This document shows positions 62,189 through 64,000 of a stretch of 64,000 bases of DNA, piece by piece. Below the pieces are notes generated by a model. The model saw only the letters and a list, made by a program, of their open reading frames with translations, was not told the DNA's origin and did no database searches. Source of the DNA: Uliginosibacterium gangwonense DSM 18521 (lineage in GTDB: Bacteria; Pseudomonadota; Gammaproteobacteria; Burkholderiales; Rhodocyclaceae); contig NZ_KB892863.1 of the NCBI RefSeq assembly GCF_000373965.1, positions 215,991 to 279,990 of the forward strand. The letters run 5' to 3'. Numbering within the stretch: the first letter of the stretch is position 1; each line of letters begins with the position of its first letter. Position numbers and translations under genes: made by a program.

Positions 62189-62932
62189 ATGATCGATATC
62201 CATTGTCACGTTTTGCCGGGCATTGATGATGGCCCTACCACCAAAGTGGAAGCTTTGGCCTTGGCACGTGCGTGTGTGGCGGATGGAATTACCCATGTGG
62301 TGGCTACCCCGCATGTATTTCCCGGGAGGTTCGACAATCATCGGGCCGGTATTGCACAGCTATGTATGAAATTTCGTCAGGTTTTGGTTGCAGAAAATAT
62401 TGATCTGGAACTGTCTTTTGCTGGAGAGGTACGCCTGTCTCACGAAGTTATAGATATGGTGCAGAGAGGAGAAATCCCTTTCTTGGGTGAGGTCGATGGT
62501 TGGCGAACCATGCTATTGGAGTTGCCAGACGCCCAGATTCCTCTTGGTTCGATTAACTTGGTACGTCATTTGGCCGGAATCGGCATTCGTCCGGTACTGG
62601 TTCATCCCGAACGCAACAAAGCTATAATGGACAAGCCAGAACGCGTTGAAGCATTTGTGGATGAAGGATGTTATTTGCAGATTACGGCCGCTTCTCTCGT
62701 AGGCCAGTTTGGACCACGGGTCAGCGTAGCGGCTGATTTCATGCTTAAGAAGGACTGGGTAAATGCAGTAGCCAGCGATGCACATAATCTGGTAGGACGC
62801 CCTCCACGTATGACTGAGGCACGGCACATACTGGAACAGCGTTTTGGGAAAGGGTACGCGGAAGAATTAACCTACTTTGGTCCTGCCCGGTTGTGTGGTA
62901 GGGAAAGGGAAAAACTTGCTGTCCCTTCGTAG
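62189..62932 (+). CDS. PHP-family protein-tyrosine phosphatase (CpsB/YwqE type)
   Basis: The 247-residue protein begins with the metal-binding MIDIHCHVLPGIDDGP and has ATPHVFPG, AGEVRLS, VLVHPERN and SDAHNL, the PHP metal ligands. It would dephosphorylate the tyrosine tail of the Wzc-type kinase encoded 49 bp upstream. The wzc-phosphatase pair is the usual regulatory unit of EPS synthesis. Confidence 0.93.
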   Translation: MIDIHCHVLPGIDDGPTTKVEALALARACVADGITHVVATPHVFPGRFDNHRAGIAQLCMKFRQVLVAENIDLELSFAGEVRLSHEVIDMVQRGEIPFLGEVDGWRTMLLELPDAQIPLGSINLVRHLAGIGIRPVLVHPERNKAIMDKPERVEAFVDEGCYLQITAASLVGQFGPRVSVAADFMLKKDWVNAVASDAHNLVGRPPRMTEARHILEQRFGKGYAEELTYFGPARLCGREREKLAVPS

Positions 62933-62939
62933 ATACTCC

Positions 62940-63566
62940 ATGCGTAGGGTCTTCGATATTGGCACAACGGTACTGATCTTACTGATACTCGTCTGGGGGA
63001 TGTGGCAGGCGCAACGGGTTATGCGGGGGGATTTTGCGGGGATGCAAGCACGCTATCGGATTGATACCTGGATCGCAGGCAAGGCAAGATGGTCTGTTGA
63101 ACAGTGGCTGCAGGCTCGTGATGATCTCGCAGGAGCGGCACGGATTACTCCAGACAATCCTCTAGTATTTGACTACTTGGGAATGCTCTATACCTTGCGC
63201 GGGCAAAGAGCATGGCAGAACGATGTATTACGCCAGGCTTTTTTCGCGGATGCACTACGGTTCCAACAGGATTCTTTACGCTTACGCCCACACAACGGAG
63301 CGGCTTGGGCCAATTTAGCCTTGAGTCAATACGCATTGGGCACACATGGAGACTCAATTGCATCAATCAATCATGCGATGCAAGAAGGACCCAATGAAAT
63401 CAGGGTTCGCCAAGTTGTAACCGAACTCATCATCGCTATGTGGTCGGAATCTCCAGAACATCTTCATGTATGGCTGCGTGAACGCTACCGAGTGGCCGCC
63501 CCCTGGGAACATCAGGAACTGGAGCGTTTGGCAGTCAGATACGAGCGAAGAGACCTTTTCAAGTAG
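62940..63566 (+). CDS. Membrane-anchored TPR protein of the EPS cluster
   Basis: The 208-residue protein has one N-terminal span (VLILLILVWGMWQAQ) and then TPR-like helices (LVFDYLGMLYTLRGQRAWQND, AAWANLALSQYALGTHGDSIASINHAM). It resembles small proteins found in EPS/exosortase clusters; the role is unknown. The ATG at 62940 is 7 bp after the phosphatase stop; a TTG at 62916 with AGGGA upstream is a possible earlier start. Confidence 0.7.
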   Translation: MRRVFDIGTTVLILLILVWGMWQAQRVMRGDFAGMQARYRIDTWIAGKARWSVEQWLQARDDLAGAARITPDNPLVFDYLGMLYTLRGQRAWQNDVLRQAFFADALRFQQDSLRLRPHNGAAWANLALSQYALGTHGDSIASINHAMQEGPNEIRVRQVVTELIIAMWSESPEHLHVWLRERYRVAAPWEHQELERLAVRYERRDLFK

Positions 63567-63878
63567 TGCTTCGATCTTGCTTAAGGGGGAGGAAACACAC
63601 AAATCATGGGCTATATGTTAAAATTAAAAAAATGACGAATACATTTACTTTTGCCGAGTATGTAAGGTAGCCGACATGTTCACGGTAATTCCATCTGTTC
63701 CCTACTTTTATATTCAAGCGGATAAGATCAATACAAGTGGGTATCGTTTCGATGATAATTACTGGTCTAGATGGGGCCGTTTTGAATGGACGTCAACAAA
63801 GTCAGCGGGTTCTAATATGCGTCGCTATGTGGCGTTATTTACAGTGATTCTCAATACTGCACATCTATCATGCACTGG
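63567..63878. other. 312-bp gap before the mannose-1-phosphate guanylyltransferase gene
   Basis: The stretch is AT-rich near 63610-63660, with a possible promoter for the next gene. A 69-codon open frame at 63676-63885 (MFTVIPSVPYFYIQADKI...) overlaps the next start and has no recognised domain; I do not call it. No hairpin or RNA gene was seen. Confidence 0.4.
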
Positions 63879-64000
63879 ATGCTGATACCTACCATTCTTT
63901 GCGGTGGCTCAGGCTCCCGTCTATGGCCCGTTTCCCGGGATCTTCACCCCAAACCTTTCATCCGCCTGGCAGATGGGCAAAGCCTGCTGCAAAAATCCTT
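63879..64000 (+). CDS. manC: Mannose-1-phosphate guanylyltransferase, 5' end
   Basis: Only about 40 codons are present. They contain the nucleotidyltransferase signature LIPTILCGGSGSRLWPVSR and PKPFIRLADGQSLLQKS, typical of ManC/AlgA/XanB enzymes that make GDP-mannose. The start could be the ATG at 63879 or one at 63870. GDP-mannose is the substrate of Gmd, so this gene ties the two EPS clusters together. The rest lies beyond the right edge. Confidence 0.88.
   Translation, partial: MLIPTILCGGSGSRLWPVSRDLHPKPFIRLADGQSLLQKS

Noticed and set aside
63676..63885. 69-codon open frame before manC
   Set aside because: No domain or clear ribosome-binding site, and it overlaps the guanylyltransferase start. 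It may be the decayed end of something, but a gene cannot be supported.

Overview
The window looks like a chromosome segment of a betaproteobacterium with roughly balanced base composition. The closest fit is the Nitrosomonadales/Gallionellales/Sulfuricellaceae area. This rests on gene content: a heme-rich porin-cytochrome-like cluster, a Tad pilus locus and two betaproteobacterial-type exopolysaccharide (EPS) gene sets. No rRNA or tRNA gene was seen, so the assignment is an inference. Coding density is high and no prophage or CRISPR array is visible. Mobile DNA is limited to two transposase remnants.

Region 1 (1-14.6 kb, respiration and redox). It opens with the 5' part of nirB, running out of the left edge, then an IS200/IS605-type remnant. 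A long minus-strand block follows. In transcription order it encodes a small polytopic membrane protein with b-heme-like histidines, a 24-heme secreted cytochrome c, a second secreted cytochrome with 23 CXXCH motifs plus one CXXXCH motif, an 821-residue outer-membrane beta-barrel protein with SPOR-like and TPR domains, and then ccmF-ccmH-ccmI. A ferredoxin/FAD oxidoreductase is divergent to the block. Together they look like an electron conduit from the inner membrane to the cell surface with its own heme-lyase genes. This is the most interesting system in the window.

Region 2 (15-32.5 kb, Tad/Flp pilus). A NarL-type histidine kinase/response regulator pair and an ICMT-like methyltransferase precede an array of Flp pilin genes. 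The array contains four intact genes, two clear pseudogenes and smaller fragments. About 635 bp, comprising the promoter and two pilin genes, has been duplicated; one pilin in the second copy has decayed. The machinery follows in order: tadV, cpaB (rcpC), cpaC (rcpA), a lipoprotein gene, tadG-, tadE- and tadF-like genes, tadZ, tadA, tadB, tadC and tadD. A perfect CCCCTA/TAGGGG palindrome upstream of both pilin units is a candidate operator.

Region 3 (32.7-39 kb). A lone minus-strand lipase-like hydrolase lies next to a broken small gene and a transposase fragment. A c-di-GMP/biofilm module follows: a PAS-GGDEF diguanylate cyclase, a 71-residue unknown protein, a LapG-like protease and a LapD-like degenerate GGDEF-EAL receptor.

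Region 4 (39-64 kb, surface polysaccharide). A first cluster runs from a WcaJ-type initiating transferase through GDP-fucose synthesis (fcl, gmd), glycosyltransferases, a Wzx flippase, acetyltransferases and a Wzy-like polymerase to a sugar epimerase. Its middle (about 46.4-49.8 kb) is visibly AT-rich. A second cluster after a 556-bp gap holds a Gly-rich secreted protein, an O-antigen ligase/polymerase, an EpsL-like barrel, a Wza/EpsE export protein, a Wzc-type tyrosine kinase, a PHP-type phosphatase and a TPR protein. The window ends inside a mannose-1-phosphate guanylyltransferase gene, which would feed gmd and fcl.
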